From positions 1 through 64,000 of the forward strand of contig NZ_JNZD01000023.1 in the NCBI RefSeq assembly GCF_000725495.1: a stretch of DNA of 64,000 nucleotides, written 5' to 3'. Positions 25,293 through 35,810 of the stretch are shown one piece after another (the first letter of the stretch is position 1; each line of letters starts with the position of its first letter). Made by a program: the position numbers and the translations under genes. A model generated the notes under the pieces. The model was given only the letters and a program-made list of their open reading frames with translations. It searched no databases and was not told the DNA's origin. The DNA comes from Streptomyces aureus (lineage in GTDB: Bacteria; Actinomycetota; Actinomycetes; Streptomycetales; Streptomycetaceae).

Positions 25293-25314
25293 CGAAGTTT
25301 TCGTCTACGCGCAG

Positions 25315-25371
25315 TCAGCGGGCCGCCGGATGAGCGGTCCACCACCAGTTCTGGTTCGAGTGCGCGAACAT
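25315..25371 (-). CDS. trpL: trp leader peptide, 18 residues with three Trp
   Basis: ATG 25371 to TGA at 25317-25315 encodes MFAHSNQNWWWTAHPAAR. The three successive TGG codons are the sensor for charged tRNA-Trp, and the attenuator lies 23 nt downstream. The peptide closely resembles the leader known ahead of Streptomyces trpE. It is separated from trpEG by 111 nt. Confidence 0.92.
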   Translation of the reverse strand: MFAHSNQNWWWTAHPAAR

Positions 25372-25496
25372 GCGCCGCACCTTACCCGACGGTGAGGGGC
25401 GCGCAACAGCGTGAAACGGTCCCGCGGGGCGTTCCGACGGTCCGGTCACCGGCCATGGATGGCCAGACAGACCGAACGCACCGAGAAACGAGAACC

Positions 25497-26714
25497 ATGC
25501 ACGCAGTCCGTTCGTCCCAGCCCCGCCGGACCGGCGCCCGCGCCCTGACCGTGCTCGTCGCGGCGGCCGCCCTCGCCGCCGGGCCGCTCGTCCCCGCGAG
25601 CTCCGCCCCGCGCCAGAGCGGCTCCGAGGACCAGACCCAGGTCTCCTACCGCGGCTACATCTTCACCGTGCCCGACTCCTGGCGGATCGTGGACCTGAAG
25701 AAGCACCCCGACACCTGTGTCCGCTTCGACCGTCACGCCGTCTACCTCGGCACACCGGGCAACGACCAGAACTGCCCGGCCCGGGCCAGCGGCCGTACCG
25801 AGGCGCTGCTCGTCCAGCCCGCCCCCGTGGCCCCCCGCGCCGTCACCGAGAACCCGACGGCCCGCACCTACCGGGCCACCGCCGACCGCATCGCCGTCAC
25901 CGCCGCCTACGGGTACGACCGGGCGCGGATCCAGGCGGTCCTGCGCAGCGCCGGACTCCCGGTGGCCTCCGCCCGCCGGGAGGGCGACGCGGACGCGGCC
26001 GCGGTGACCGCGCTGCCCGCCGACGCGACCTCCTTCCGCGGCGAGGGCTTCGACGCCTGCACCGCCCCGAGCCAGTCGGCGATGGACGCCTGGCGCGACG
26101 ACTCCCCGTACGGGGCCATCGGGGTCTACATCGGCGGCATCAACCGCGCCTGCGCCCAGCAGCACCTGACCGCCGGCTGGGTGCGCACCCAGTACACGCG
26201 AGGCTGGCGCTTCTTCCCGCTGTACGTCGGCCGGCAGCCGTCCTCCGACGGCGGCAGCTGCGGCGGCGGCTGCTCGGCGATCACCAGCCCGGTCTCGCAG
26301 GGCACCGCAGGCGCCGACGACGCCGTCAAGCAGGCGGCCGCGCTGGGCTTCGGCAAGGGCTCGGTGCTCTATCTCGACCTTGAGCACTACGAGCCCGGAG
26401 GCAAGGTCACCGACTCGGTGCTCTCCTACCTCCAGGCGTACACCGCGCGCCTGCACGCGCTCGGCTACCGCTCCGGCGCGTACGGCAACACCTCGTCCCT
26501 GGTGTCCGACCTGATCGCCAACAAGAGCCGGGTCACCCTGCCCGACGTGATCCACTTCGCCCGCTGGAACGGGGTGTCGAGCACGTCCGACTCCTCGATC
26601 CCCACGTCCCTGTGGTCCAAGCACCAGCGCGTCCACCAGTACGTGGGCGACACCACCGAGACCCACGGCGGGGTGCGGATCTCCATCGACCGCGACCGTC
26701 TGGACGTCGACTAG
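25497..26714 (+). CDS. Secreted DUF1906 (glycoside hydrolase-like) protein
   Basis: 405 residues from ATG 25497. A signal peptide (ARALTVLVAAAALAAGPL with ASSA processing) is followed by an N-terminal region of about 170 residues with no recognised domain. Residues about 175-400 form the DUF1906 TIM barrel, which starts GEGFDACTAPS and contains GVYIGG, YLDLEHYE and GAYGNTSSL. The domain is the fold of the twin-arginine-exported M. tuberculosis protein Rv2525c. Acidic residues at the barrel mouth (Asp/Glu in YLDLEH) match lysozyme-like GH25 relatives, so a cell wall glycan target is plausible. The gene is followed by a strong hairpin. Confidence 0.87.
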   Translation: MHAVRSSQPRRTGARALTVLVAAAALAAGPLVPASSAPRQSGSEDQTQVSYRGYIFTVPDSWRIVDLKKHPDTCVRFDRHAVYLGTPGNDQNCPARASGRTEALLVQPAPVAPRAVTENPTARTYRATADRIAVTAAYGYDRARIQAVLRSAGLPVASARREGDADAAAVTALPADATSFRGEGFDACTAPSQSAMDAWRDDSPYGAIGVYIGGINRACAQQHLTAGWVRTQYTRGWRFFPLYVGRQPSSDGGSCGGGCSAITSPVSQGTAGADDAVKQAAALGFGKGSVLYLDLEHYEPGGKVTDSVLSYLQAYTARLHALGYRSGAYGNTSSLVSDLIANKSRVTLPDVIHFARWNGVSSTSDSSIPTSLWSKHQRVHQYVGDTTETHGGVRISIDRDRLDVD

Positions 26715-28193
<1,479 letters not shown>

Positions 28194-28199
28194 CAGATC

Positions 28200-28265
28200 A
28201 ACAGGCGGAACGCCTGTTACGGGCGCCTGAAGTGGGGCGCGGATCACATACGATCCGCGCCCCAC
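28200..28265 (+). terminator. Two successive hairpins after aroH
   Basis: A first hairpin has 8-bp arms 28200-28207 and 28211-28218 with a GAA loop. A second has 14-bp perfect arms 28232-28245 and 28252-28265 with loop ACATAC, followed by TTTT at 28271-28274, an unusually classical intrinsic terminator for Streptomyces. Confidence 0.85.
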
Positions 28266-28298
28266 GGCACTTTTGCGGTTCCTGTGTCACGGGTAAGG

Positions 28299-28317
28299 TT
28301 AGGTTAGCCTCACCGAT
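28299..28317 (+). promoter_or_regulatory. Iron box (DmdR/IdeR-type) upstream of bfd
   Basis: TTAGGTTAGCCTCACCGAT matches 15 of 19 positions of the actinobacterial iron box TTAGGTTAGGCTAACCTAA. It lies 46 nt before the bfd start, in the promoter zone, so iron-loaded DmdR should shut bfd off. The left half is duplicated (TAAGGTTAGGTTAG). Confidence 0.82.
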
Positions 28318-28362
28318 CATCGGGACGGCACGACCCAGCGATTCCGGCGGGAGGTGAACCGC

Positions 28363-28602
28363 GTGTACGTCTGCAGTTGTTTCGGGATCACCGAGCAGCA
28401 GGTGAAGAAGCATGCGGAGGACGGCGCCTGCACTCCGCGGCAGATAGCCTCGGCCTCCAAGGCGGGCACGGACTGCGGTTCGTGCGTACGCCGGATCCAG
28501 GCACTGCTGGGCAGGGGCTCGTGCCCCCGCCGCGACCTGGCCGACCGGGGCATGCCGGTGCTCTCCGAGGTCCTCGGCGCCGACCGGCAAGAGGCCGCCT
28601 AG
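28363..28602 (+). CDS. bfd: Bacterioferritin-associated ferredoxin
   Basis: 79 residues from GTG 28363; GGGAGG at 28349-28354 gives 8-nt spacing, whereas the in-frame GTG 28354 overlaps that site. The [2Fe-2S] ligands are Cys4, Cys6, Cys38 and Cys41 in a BFD-like fold. Bfd reduces the iron core of bacterioferritin so that Fe2+ can be released during iron shortage. That matches the iron box in front and the bfr gene directly opposite. The stop codon and that of bfr share the tetranucleotide CTAG at 28599-28602. Confidence 0.93.
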   Translation: MYVCSCFGITEQQVKKHAEDGACTPRQIASASKAGTDCGSCVRRIQALLGRGSCPRRDLADRGMPVLSEVLGADRQEAA

Positions 28603-29078
28603 CTCTCCGGCTGCTCGATCAGCTGCGCGATGTAGAGCGCCTCGCCGAGCTTCTCGACCAGTTCGAGCTGGGTGTCCAGGTAGTCGATGTGGTGCTCCTC
28701 GTCCTCGAGGATCGACTCGAAGATGTTGGCCGACGTGATGTCGCCCTTCGCGCGCATCACCTCGATCCCGCGCTTGAGGCGGTCGATCGCCTCGACCTCC
28801 ACCTGCCGGTCGGCCTGGAACATCTCCGTGACCGTCTGCCCCACCCGGACGTGGAAGAGCCGCTGGTAGTTCGGCAGTCCGTCCAGGAACAGGATGCGGT
28901 CGGTGAGCACCTCCGCGTGCTTCATCTCGTCGAACGACTCGTGCCGCGTGTACTTCGCGAGCTTCGTCCAGCCGAAGTTCTCCTGCATCTTCGCGTGCAG
29001 GAAGTACTGGTTGATCGCGGTCAGCTCGGCGGTCAGCTGCTCGTTGAGGAATTCGATGACCTCGGGGTCGCCCTGCAT
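28599..29078 (-). CDS. bfr: Bacterioferritin
   Basis: 159 residues from ATG 29078, with GGAG upstream. The ferroxidase ligands are all present: Glu18, Glu51, His54, Glu94, Glu127, His130; Met52 is the haem ligand. Twenty-four such subunits form a hollow shell that stores iron. It converges with bfd, its release partner, with a 4-nt overlap at CTAG. No iron box is visible in front of bfr, so the two genes should respond oppositely to iron. Assignment is firm. Confidence 0.95.
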   Translation of the reverse strand: MQGDPEVIEFLNEQLTAELTAINQYFLHAKMQENFGWTKLAKYTRHESFDEMKHAEVLTDRILFLDGLPNYQRLFHVRVGQTVTEMFQADRQVEVEAIDRLKRGIEVMRAKGDITSANIFESILEDEEHHIDYLDTQLELVEKLGEALYIAQLIEQPES

Positions 29079-29150
29079 CGCAGAGGCTCCTTCCAAGCGG
29101 ATCAATGGCCTGATTGCGCCGCATCTTTTCACCGGTGTCCGGGAGCGTCC

Positions 29151-29168
29151 AGTAAGTGCATGCTTACT
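29151..29168. promoter_or_regulatory. Palindrome AGTAAG-N6-CTTACT between bfr and the Moco gene
   Basis: Six-base arms 29151-29156 and 29163-29168 with spacer TGCATG lie between two divergent genes (starts at 29078 and 29234). The shape suits a TetR- or MarR-type repressor. No such regulator is encoded next to it. Confidence 0.5.
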
Positions 29169-29233
29169 CCGGGTTGCCCCCATCCGGCCGGTGCTGGTCA
29201 TGGGCACTGCCGCGGGTCTGTCAGGATGGAGTC

Positions 29234-29866
29234 ATGGGTCAGCCGGTGGAGCACGAATCTGGAGAAACGGCACAGTCGGAGCTTCCGCCGGGACAGCGAC
29301 TCCAGCGCGGCTGGCCGGTCACGCACTACGGACCGGTGCCCAAGTTCCGCCCCGAACGCTGGGAGTTCCGGGTGTTCGGCGCCACCGCCGACGGCGGGAA
29401 GCAGTGCTGGACCCACGACGAGTTCACCGCCCTGCCGTACGCGTCCGTCGTCGCCGATCTGCACTGCGTCACGAAGTTCAGCATGCTCGGGGCCGAATGG
29501 GGTGGTGTCCCCGCCCGGACGATCCTGGAGATAGCCCCGCCCGCGCCCGCCGTCACCCATGTGATGGTCTGGGCCGAGTACGGGTTCAGCTCGAACCTGC
29601 GGCTCGCGGACTTCGCCTCCGAGCGCACCATCTTCGCCACCCACAAGGACGGCGAGCTGCTGACGGCGGAACACGGCTTCCCGCTGCGTCTGGTCGTCCC
29701 GCACCTCTACGCCTGGAAGGGCCCCAAGTGGGTGCGCGGCGTCGAGTACATGACCGCCGACCGCCGCGGCTTCTGGGAGGAGCGCGGCTATCACAACCTC
29801 GGTGACCCCTGGCGCGAGCAGCGCTACTCCTACCAGGAGGAACCCGGGGACGGCCCCGAACTCTGA
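29234..29866 (+). CDS. Sulfite oxidase-like molybdopterin oxidoreductase
   Basis: 210 residues from ATG 29234. It is a single Moco-binding sulfite oxidase domain: the Mo-ligand Cys in DLHCVTKFS near residue 77, W-GGVPA after it, EYGFSSNL, and the closing block AWKGPKWVRGVEY. There is no haem domain, no dimerisation domain, no signal peptide and no visible redox partner next door. At this length it resembles the short cytoplasmic YedY/MsrP-like or YuiH proteins, whose substrates are mostly unknown. A weak CAGGAT box lies 6 nt before the ATG. Confidence 0.87.
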   Translation: MGQPVEHESGETAQSELPPGQRLQRGWPVTHYGPVPKFRPERWEFRVFGATADGGKQCWTHDEFTALPYASVVADLHCVTKFSMLGAEWGGVPARTILEIAPPAPAVTHVMVWAEYGFSSNLRLADFASERTIFATHKDGELLTAEHGFPLRLVVPHLYAWKGPKWVRGVEYMTADRRGFWEERGYHNLGDPWREQRYSYQEEPGDGPEL

Positions 29867-29919
29867 GCCCCGGGCCCGAGTGCCGGCGCCGCCGTCCCGG
29901 GTGTCCCCGGGCGTGCGGG

Positions 29920-30438
29920 TCAGTGGTGGTACCGGTGCACCACGGCGTGGCCCTTGCCCCGGCCGATCGTCCACTTGTTGACGGGTGTGGTGACCACGAA
30001 GGCCACCGCGAGCGAGATCAGCAGCGAGCCCCAGAACAGTGGGTCCTTGAGCGTCGCGTCCATCGCGTCCGGCCACAGCACGATGACGCCGTTGTCGATC
30101 AGCTCCATCACCGCGATGGACAGGGTGTCCGCCGCCAGCGCCACCCGGACCGCGGTGCGCAGGTCGACACCCGCCTTCAGCACTCCGCGCAGGGTGAGCG
30201 AGTAGCCGAAGAAGAACGCCAGCACGATCGCGAGGATCGTCGTCGCGAGGTTTCCCCACCCGAGCGCCGTGCCCACGACCATGCCGAGGACCTCGCCGAC
30301 GGCACAGCCGGTGAGGCAGTGCAGGGTGGCCAGGGCGGCCATGGACCACCCGGCCGGTGCCGTGTGGCCCGCGTGCGCGTGCGGCTCGTGCGCGGTGTGC
30401 GCCGAGTGCGTCTCGTGGGTGTGTGTCTCGTGCTCCAT
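29920..30438 (-). CDS. His-rich DUF4396 membrane protein, possible copper protein
   Basis: 172 residues from ATG 30438. Nine of the first 25 residues are His, spaced every two or three positions with Glu and Thr, a likely metal-binding tail. Four or five membrane helices follow (LHCLTGCAVGEVLGMVVG, ILAIVLAFFFGYSL and later), typical of DUF4396. A CsoR-like palindrome sits 48 nt upstream. The family is uncharacterised; membrane metal handling, perhaps copper export or storage, is my inference from the His tail and the operator. The gene converges with the Moco oxidoreductase. Confidence 0.85.
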   Translation of the reverse strand: MEHETHTHETHSAHTAHEPHAHAGHTAPAGWSMAALATLHCLTGCAVGEVLGMVVGTALGWGNLATTILAIVLAFFFGYSLTLRGVLKAGVDLRTAVRVALAADTLSIAVMELIDNGVIVLWPDAMDATLKDPLFWGSLLISLAVAFVVTTPVNKWTIGRGKGHAVVHRYHH

Positions 30439-30486
30439 GAGGTCCCCCAATGTCGAGTCACGGTTCCTTCGCACAGAAGGAACCGT

Positions 30487-30503
30487 ATACCCCCCTGGGG
30501 TAT
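30487..30503 (-). promoter_or_regulatory. CsoR-like copper operator
   Basis: ATACCCC-CCT-GGGGTAT is a perfect 7-bp inverted repeat with a 3-nt centre. It resembles the palindrome bound by copper sensor CsoR in Streptomyces, in which TACCCC and GGGGTA halves are typical. It stands in the promoter zone of the His-rich DUF4396 gene. Confidence 0.7.
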
Positions 30504-30531
30504 TCCCGAGCTCGCCAGAACGAGTTCGGGA

Positions 30532-31401
30532 CTAACCGTCGCGCAGCTTCTTCAGCCGCTCCACGTCCGCCGCGTGCCCCTCCTTCCCGCCGGGCGTCTC
30601 GATGATCAGCGGCACGCCCTCGGTGGCCGGGTGCGTCATCAGGGCCCGGAACGGGTCCTCGCCTATGTGGCCGGAGCCGATGTTCTCGTGGCGGTCCTTG
30701 TGCGCGCCGACCACGTCCTTGGAGTCGTTGGCGTGGATCAGCTTCAGCCGCCCCTCACCGACGGTGTCGACCAGCAGGTCCAGGGTCTGGTGCATCCCGG
30801 TCGGCCCGGTCAGGTCGTGGCCCGCCGCGAAGATGTGGCACGTGTCGAGGCAGACCCCCAGCTTGGGGTGGGCGTCCAGGGCCTCGAAGTAGGGGCCGAA
30901 GTCCCAGGTGCGCGAGCACAGGGAGGAGCCCTGGCCGGCGGTCGACTCCAGCAGCAGGAACGGGTCGTCCTCGTGGGTCAGCTCGTCCAGCAGCGGCAGC
31001 AGCCGCTCGCGCACCTGCCGCAGGGCCACGGACCGTTCCCGGCCGCCGGTGGCGCTCCCGGTGTGCACGACGACCCCGAGGGCGCCGATCTCCCGTCCGC
31101 GGCGCAGCGAGTGCCGCAGCGACTCCACCGACTTCTCGACCGTCGCCTCGGTGTGCGAGCCGAAGTTGATCAGATACGGGGCGTGGACGTACGCGGGGAT
31201 CGACCCTGCGGCGCACGCGGCGCGGAAGTCCTCGTCCTGCTTCGGGTTCCCGGCGGGCGTCGCCCAGCCGCGCGGATTGGCGACGAAGACCTGGACGGTC
31301 TCGGCCGCGAGGTCGCGGGCGTAGGAAAGGCCGACGGAGTTGAGGCCGCCGGCCACCGGGACATGGCCGCCGACGGGGTTGCGGAGGTGCTTGCTGGTCA
31401 C
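30532..31401 (-). CDS. nfo: Endonuclease IV (deoxyribonuclease IV), AP endonuclease
   Basis: 289 residues from GTG 31401. The xylose-isomerase-like barrel shows GGHVPVAGG at the start and the metal-binding blocks VHAPYLINFGS, VVHTGSA, LLLESTAGQGS, GVCLDTCHIFAAG and LIHANDSKD...HENIGSGHIG, all close to those of Nfo enzymes. It nicks DNA 5' to abasic sites with three zinc ions in base excision repair. The N-terminal ribosome site is weak, so the exact start is moderately certain. It lies between the DUF4396 and kinase genes with no apparent link to either. Confidence 0.92.
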   Translation of the reverse strand: MTSKHLRNPVGGHVPVAGGLNSVGLSYARDLAAETVQVFVANPRGWATPAGNPKQDEDFRAACAAGSIPAYVHAPYLINFGSHTEATVEKSVESLRHSLRRGREIGALGVVVHTGSATGGRERSVALRQVRERLLPLLDELTHEDDPFLLLESTAGQGSSLCSRTWDFGPYFEALDAHPKLGVCLDTCHIFAAGHDLTGPTGMHQTLDLLVDTVGEGRLKLIHANDSKDVVGAHKDRHENIGSGHIGEDPFRALMTHPATEGVPLIIETPGGKEGHAADVERLKKLRDG

Positions 31402-31477
31402 GCCCGCCAGGGTGTCACGCGCCGCCGGACGCCCCGCGGGCGGACCCTCGCGAGCCCGCCCCGTCCCGCGGCTCCGC

Positions 31478-33418
31478 TCAGCGGATCTGGATCGTGATCG
31501 TCGATCCCTTGGGCGCGGTGTCGCCGCCGTGCACCGACTGCTTCTTGACGGTGTCGCCGAAGAGCCCGAGCAGCCCGCGGTCCTCGTCGACCTTGAACCC
31601 GGCGTCCTCCAGCGCCTTCTTGGCGTCGTCCACGCTGTCGCCGACGACGTCCGGGACCTCCACCATCTCGGGGCCCTTGGAGAGCGTCAGCGTCACCGTG
31701 TCGCCCGTGGCGGCCTCGCGGCCCGCGTCCGGCGACTGCTGGGCGACCTGCCCCTTGTCGAACTCCGAGGTGACCCGCTCCGGGGCGATCTTCACCTTCA
31801 GGCCCGCGCCCTCCAGCTGCGCGGTGGCGTCCTCCACCGACGAGCCGGTCACGTCCGGCAGTTCCACCGGGGCGCCCTTGCTCACCACGATCGCGATCGC
31901 CGAACCCGAGTGCCGCTGCGTGCCCGCGGCCGGATCGGTGCCGATCACGAAGCCCTTGGTGACATCCTCGCTGAACTCGCGGGTGACCATGCCCGGGGCG
32001 AGCCCGTCCCCCTTGAGCACCTCCCTCGCCTTGAACAGGGCGAGGCCCTTCAGGTCCGGCACCTTCACCGTCTGGGGGCCGTCGGAGATGGTCAGCGTCA
32101 CGGAGTCGTTGTCACGGATCCGCCGGCCCACACCGGGGTCGGTGCTGATGACCGTGCCGCGCTTCACCGTGTCGCTGTAGGCGTGCTTGACCCGCTTGAC
32201 GTCGAGTCCGGCGTGCTGGAGCTGCGTCCTGGCCTGCTGCTCGGTCTTCGCGAGGACCGGCGGGACCTTGGTGAACTGGCCCGAGTTGATGTACCAGACA
32301 CCGGCGCCGAGGCCGAGGGCCAGCACGATCGCGGCGACCACCAGGAGCATCCCGCGCCGCGGCCGGGTGCCCGGAGGCCCCGCGGTCACGACCGGCGCGG
32401 TGGTGAACGGGCTGCTCTGCTCGAACCGGCTGGTCCGGCCGAGGTCGCCGTCGTCCTCGTTCACCGGCAGGAGACGGGGGACGGACAGCGAGCGCGGGAT
32501 CACGCTCGTACGGTCGTCGGCGTTGTCGTGGCCCACGGACAGGGCGCCCGGCGGGATCGCGTCGAGCTGCTCGGCGGTCAGACCCGCCCGCGCCTCGAGG
32601 ACCCGGCCCAGCAGCGCCACCGCGTCGGCGGGGCGGACCTCGGGGTTGCGGGCCGTTGCCGCGGTGACCAGCTCGTCCAGCGCGTACGCCAGGCCCGGCA
32701 CGGCGGCCGACGGGGGCGGCACGTCCTCGTGGAGGTGCTGGTACAGGACCTGCGCGGCGGATTCCGCGCTGTGCGGCTTGGCCCCGGTGAGCATCTCGTA
32801 CAGGACGACACCGCAGGCGTAGACGTCGACGCGGGTGTCGGCTGTCCCGTGCTCGATCTGCTCGGGGGCGAGGTACGACACGGTGCCGAGGACGGTGCCC
32901 GTCGTGCTGGTCACCGTGTCCACGGCGCGCACGAGGCCGAAGTCGGCGACCTTGACCCGGCCGTCGTCCCCTATCAGGACGTTCTCCGGCTTCATGTCGC
33001 GGTGCACGAACCCGGCGCGGTGGGCCGCGCCGAGCGCGGCGAGCACCGGCTCCAGGATGTCGAGCGCGGCCCGCGGCTGCAGGGCGCCCCGCTCGCGGAG
33101 CACGTCGCGCAGGGTGCACCCGGCGATGTACTCCATGGCCAGATAGACGTACGACCCGTCCGCCCCCTGGTCGAAGACCTGCACCACGTTCGGGTGGGCC
33201 AGCCGGGCGACCGACTTGGCCTCGCGGATGAACCGTTCGACGAACGAGGCGTCGGCGGCCAGCGTCGGATGCATCACCTTGAGCGCGAGCACGCGGTCGA
33301 GGCGGGTGTCCAGGGCCCTGTAGACCGTGGCCATGCCGCCGACCGCGATCCGTGCCTCGACGCGATAGCGGCCGTCGAGCACGTGCCCGACAAGCGGGTC
33401 CTGAAGGGTCGTATCCAC
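31478..33418 (-). CDS. pkaF: PASTA-domain Ser/Thr protein kinase, PknB-like
   Basis: 646 residues from GTG 33418. Kinase domain residues 15-280: glycine-rich IAVGGMATVY, Lys47, HRD 139-141 in FVHRDMKPEN, DFG 159-161, APE in YLAPEQ. A Pro/Ser-rich linker leads to one membrane helix (357-377) and four extracellular PASTA repeats (381-646), which bind muropeptides or lipid II. Such kinases couple wall state to growth. In gene order it corresponds to S. coelicolor pkaF and to M. tuberculosis pknL. A TAGACT box ends 7 nt before the GTG, so the message is probably leaderless. Confidence 0.95.
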   Translation of the reverse strand: MDTTLQDPLVGHVLDGRYRVEARIAVGGMATVYRALDTRLDRVLALKVMHPTLAADASFVERFIREAKSVARLAHPNVVQVFDQGADGSYVYLAMEYIAGCTLRDVLRERGALQPRAALDILEPVLAALGAAHRAGFVHRDMKPENVLIGDDGRVKVADFGLVRAVDTVTSTTGTVLGTVSYLAPEQIEHGTADTRVDVYACGVVLYEMLTGAKPHSAESAAQVLYQHLHEDVPPPSAAVPGLAYALDELVTAATARNPEVRPADAVALLGRVLEARAGLTAEQLDAIPPGALSVGHDNADDRTSVIPRSLSVPRLLPVNEDDGDLGRTSRFEQSSPFTTAPVVTAGPPGTRPRRGMLLVVAAIVLALGLGAGVWYINSGQFTKVPPVLAKTEQQARTQLQHAGLDVKRVKHAYSDTVKRGTVISTDPGVGRRIRDNDSVTLTISDGPQTVKVPDLKGLALFKAREVLKGDGLAPGMVTREFSEDVTKGFVIGTDPAAGTQRHSGSAIAIVVSKGAPVELPDVTGSSVEDATAQLEGAGLKVKIAPERVTSEFDKGQVAQQSPDAGREAATGDTVTLTLSKGPEMVEVPDVVGDSVDDAKKALEDAGFKVDEDRGLLGLFGDTVKKQSVHGGDTAPKGSTITIQIR

Positions 33419-33425
33419 GCAGGTG

Positions 33426-33431
33426 AGTCTA
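33426..33431 (-). promoter_or_regulatory. -10 box of leaderless kinase transcript
   Basis: TAGACT on the minus strand ends 7 nt before the kinase GTG at 33418. No ribosome binding site lies between. Confidence 0.5.
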
Positions 33432-33636
33432 CGAGCCGTCACCGTCACGGCGCCCCGTTCGGCCGATACGCGGGCCCGACTGCAGCCGACCTGTGACGCG
33501 CGCCGTTCGTACGAAGACGTGTTCGTCGCACAGATGTCCGATCACGTCCCGGCTGTCGCCGCAAGACCACAACGCGACAACCTGGGACGGGACGAGAGGC
33601 AGGAGCCGGCGGGCCCGGCCGGCGGCGGACCCGTGG

Positions 33637-34434
<798 letters not shown>

Positions 34435-34635
34435 TCAGCCTCCTTGGACGGCGGTGAGGACTTCGACGCGGTCGCCCTCGGCGAGCGGGGTGGACGCCCA
34501 CTGCGCCCGCGGCACGACGGTCTCGTTCAGGGCGGCGGCCACCCCCGACGACGACGCGGTCAGGGTCGCGACGAGCGCCTCCAGAGCGGTTCCCGCGGCG
34601 ATCAGCCGGCGTTCCCCGTTCACGACGATGTTCAT
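34435..34635 (-). CDS. thiS: ThiS sulfur carrier
   Basis: 66 residues of ubiquitin-like fold ending in the required Gly-Gly. The C-terminus is activated to a thiocarboxylate and gives sulfur to ThiG. ATG 34635 overlaps the thiO stop in the sequence ATGA, so translation is coupled, and thiG starts 3 nt downstream. Confidence 0.95.
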   Translation of the reverse strand: MNIVVNGERRLIAAGTALEALVATLTASSSGVAAALNETVVPRAQWASTPLAEGDRVEVLTAVQGG

Positions 34636-35798
34636 ACGGGCAGCTCCGTGCGGGCCGGGGCGCCGAAGCGCAGGGGGGTGAAGGGGCGTGCCTCGGCGGG
34701 GAGTTCGCCGGTCGCGAGGACATGGGCCATCACGTCACCGGTCACGGGCGTCAGGAGCACACCGTTGCGGTGGTGGCCGGTGGCCAGCAGCAGCCCGTCC
34801 AGCGCGCTCGGGCCGAGCAGCGGAGCGTTGTCGGGCGAACCGGGGCGCAGTCCCGCCCGGGTCTCGGTGAGCGGCAGTTCGGTGATCCCGGGGACCAGTT
34901 CGTGGGCGTCGCGCAGCAGTTCGTAGACGCCGCCCGCCGTGACGGTGGTGTCGAAGCCCAGCTCCTCGGTGGTCGCGCCGACCACGAGCTCGCCGTTCTC
35001 GCGCGGCACCAGGTAGACGTGGCTGCCGCGCACCACGGCCCGCACGGTGCGGTTCAGGAAGGGCGCGTACCGCCGCGGCACGGTCAGCCGCAGCACCTGC
35101 CCCTTGACCGGGCGCACCGGCGGCACGGCCTCCTCGGGGACGCCCTCCAGGCGCCCGCTGAGGCTGCCCCCGGCGAGCACGACCCGCTCCGCGCCGAGTT
35201 CGGTGCCCTCCGTGGTGACCACCCCGGTGGCCCGCTCCCGGGCGACGGCCAGCCGCTTCGCCCAGGTCCGGTGCATCACCACCCCGGCCCGCTCGCACGC
35301 CGTGACCAGGGCCGCGGCGAGGCGCCGCGGGTCGATCTGGTGGTCGCCGTCCACCCGCAGGCCCCCACGTACGCCGGGCGCGAGCATCGGCTCAAGCCGA
35401 CGGCACTCACGGCCGCTCAGCCACTGCGACTCCAGCCCCGAACGGACCTGGAGCGCGTGCAGTTCCCGCAGATGGGCGCGGTCGTCGGCGTCCAGCGCGA
35501 CGGCCAGCGTGCCGCTGCGGCGGTAGCCGAGGTCCTGTCCGGTGGCCTCGGTGAGCTCGGCGGCGAAGTCCGGATAGCGGCGCGCCGAGGCGAGGTTGAG
35601 GCCGAGCAGGGTCTCCTCGCCGAAGTGCAGCTCGGTGACGGCGGCCAGCATCCCGGCCGCGACCTGGGCGGCCCCGCCGCCCGGCTCCGGGTCCACCAGC
35701 GCCGTGGCGAGCCCGCGCTGCGCGGCCCGCCAGGCCGTCACCAGACCGATGATCCCGCCCCCGACGACGAGGACGTCCGACGAACGTGCAGACGGCAT
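34632..35798 (-). CDS. thiO: Glycine oxidase
   Basis: 388 residues. A FAD-binding GGGIIGLVTAWRAAQRG motif opens the protein, with GGAAQVAAGML and the C-terminal GLRPGSPDNAPLLGP and ATGHHRNGVLL of ThiO. It oxidises glycine to iminoacetate for thiazole formation, the aerobic route. GGGAGGGG before the ATG 35798 lies inside the 3' end of the TPP aptamer, which points to control of translation. It overlaps thiS by 4 nt. Confidence 0.95.
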   Translation of the reverse strand: MPSARSSDVLVVGGGIIGLVTAWRAAQRGLATALVDPEPGGGAAQVAAGMLAAVTELHFGEETLLGLNLASARRYPDFAAELTEATGQDLGYRRSGTLAVALDADDRAHLRELHALQVRSGLESQWLSGRECRRLEPMLAPGVRGGLRVDGDHQIDPRRLAAALVTACERAGVVMHRTWAKRLAVARERATGVVTTEGTELGAERVVLAGGSLSGRLEGVPEEAVPPVRPVKGQVLRLTVPRRYAPFLNRTVRAVVRGSHVYLVPRENGELVVGATTEELGFDTTVTAGGVYELLRDAHELVPGITELPLTETRAGLRPGSPDNAPLLGPSALDGLLLATGHHRNGVLLTPVTGDVMAHVLATGELPAEARPFTPLRFGAPARTELPV

Positions 35799-35810
35799 GG
35801 GCCTCAGCCC

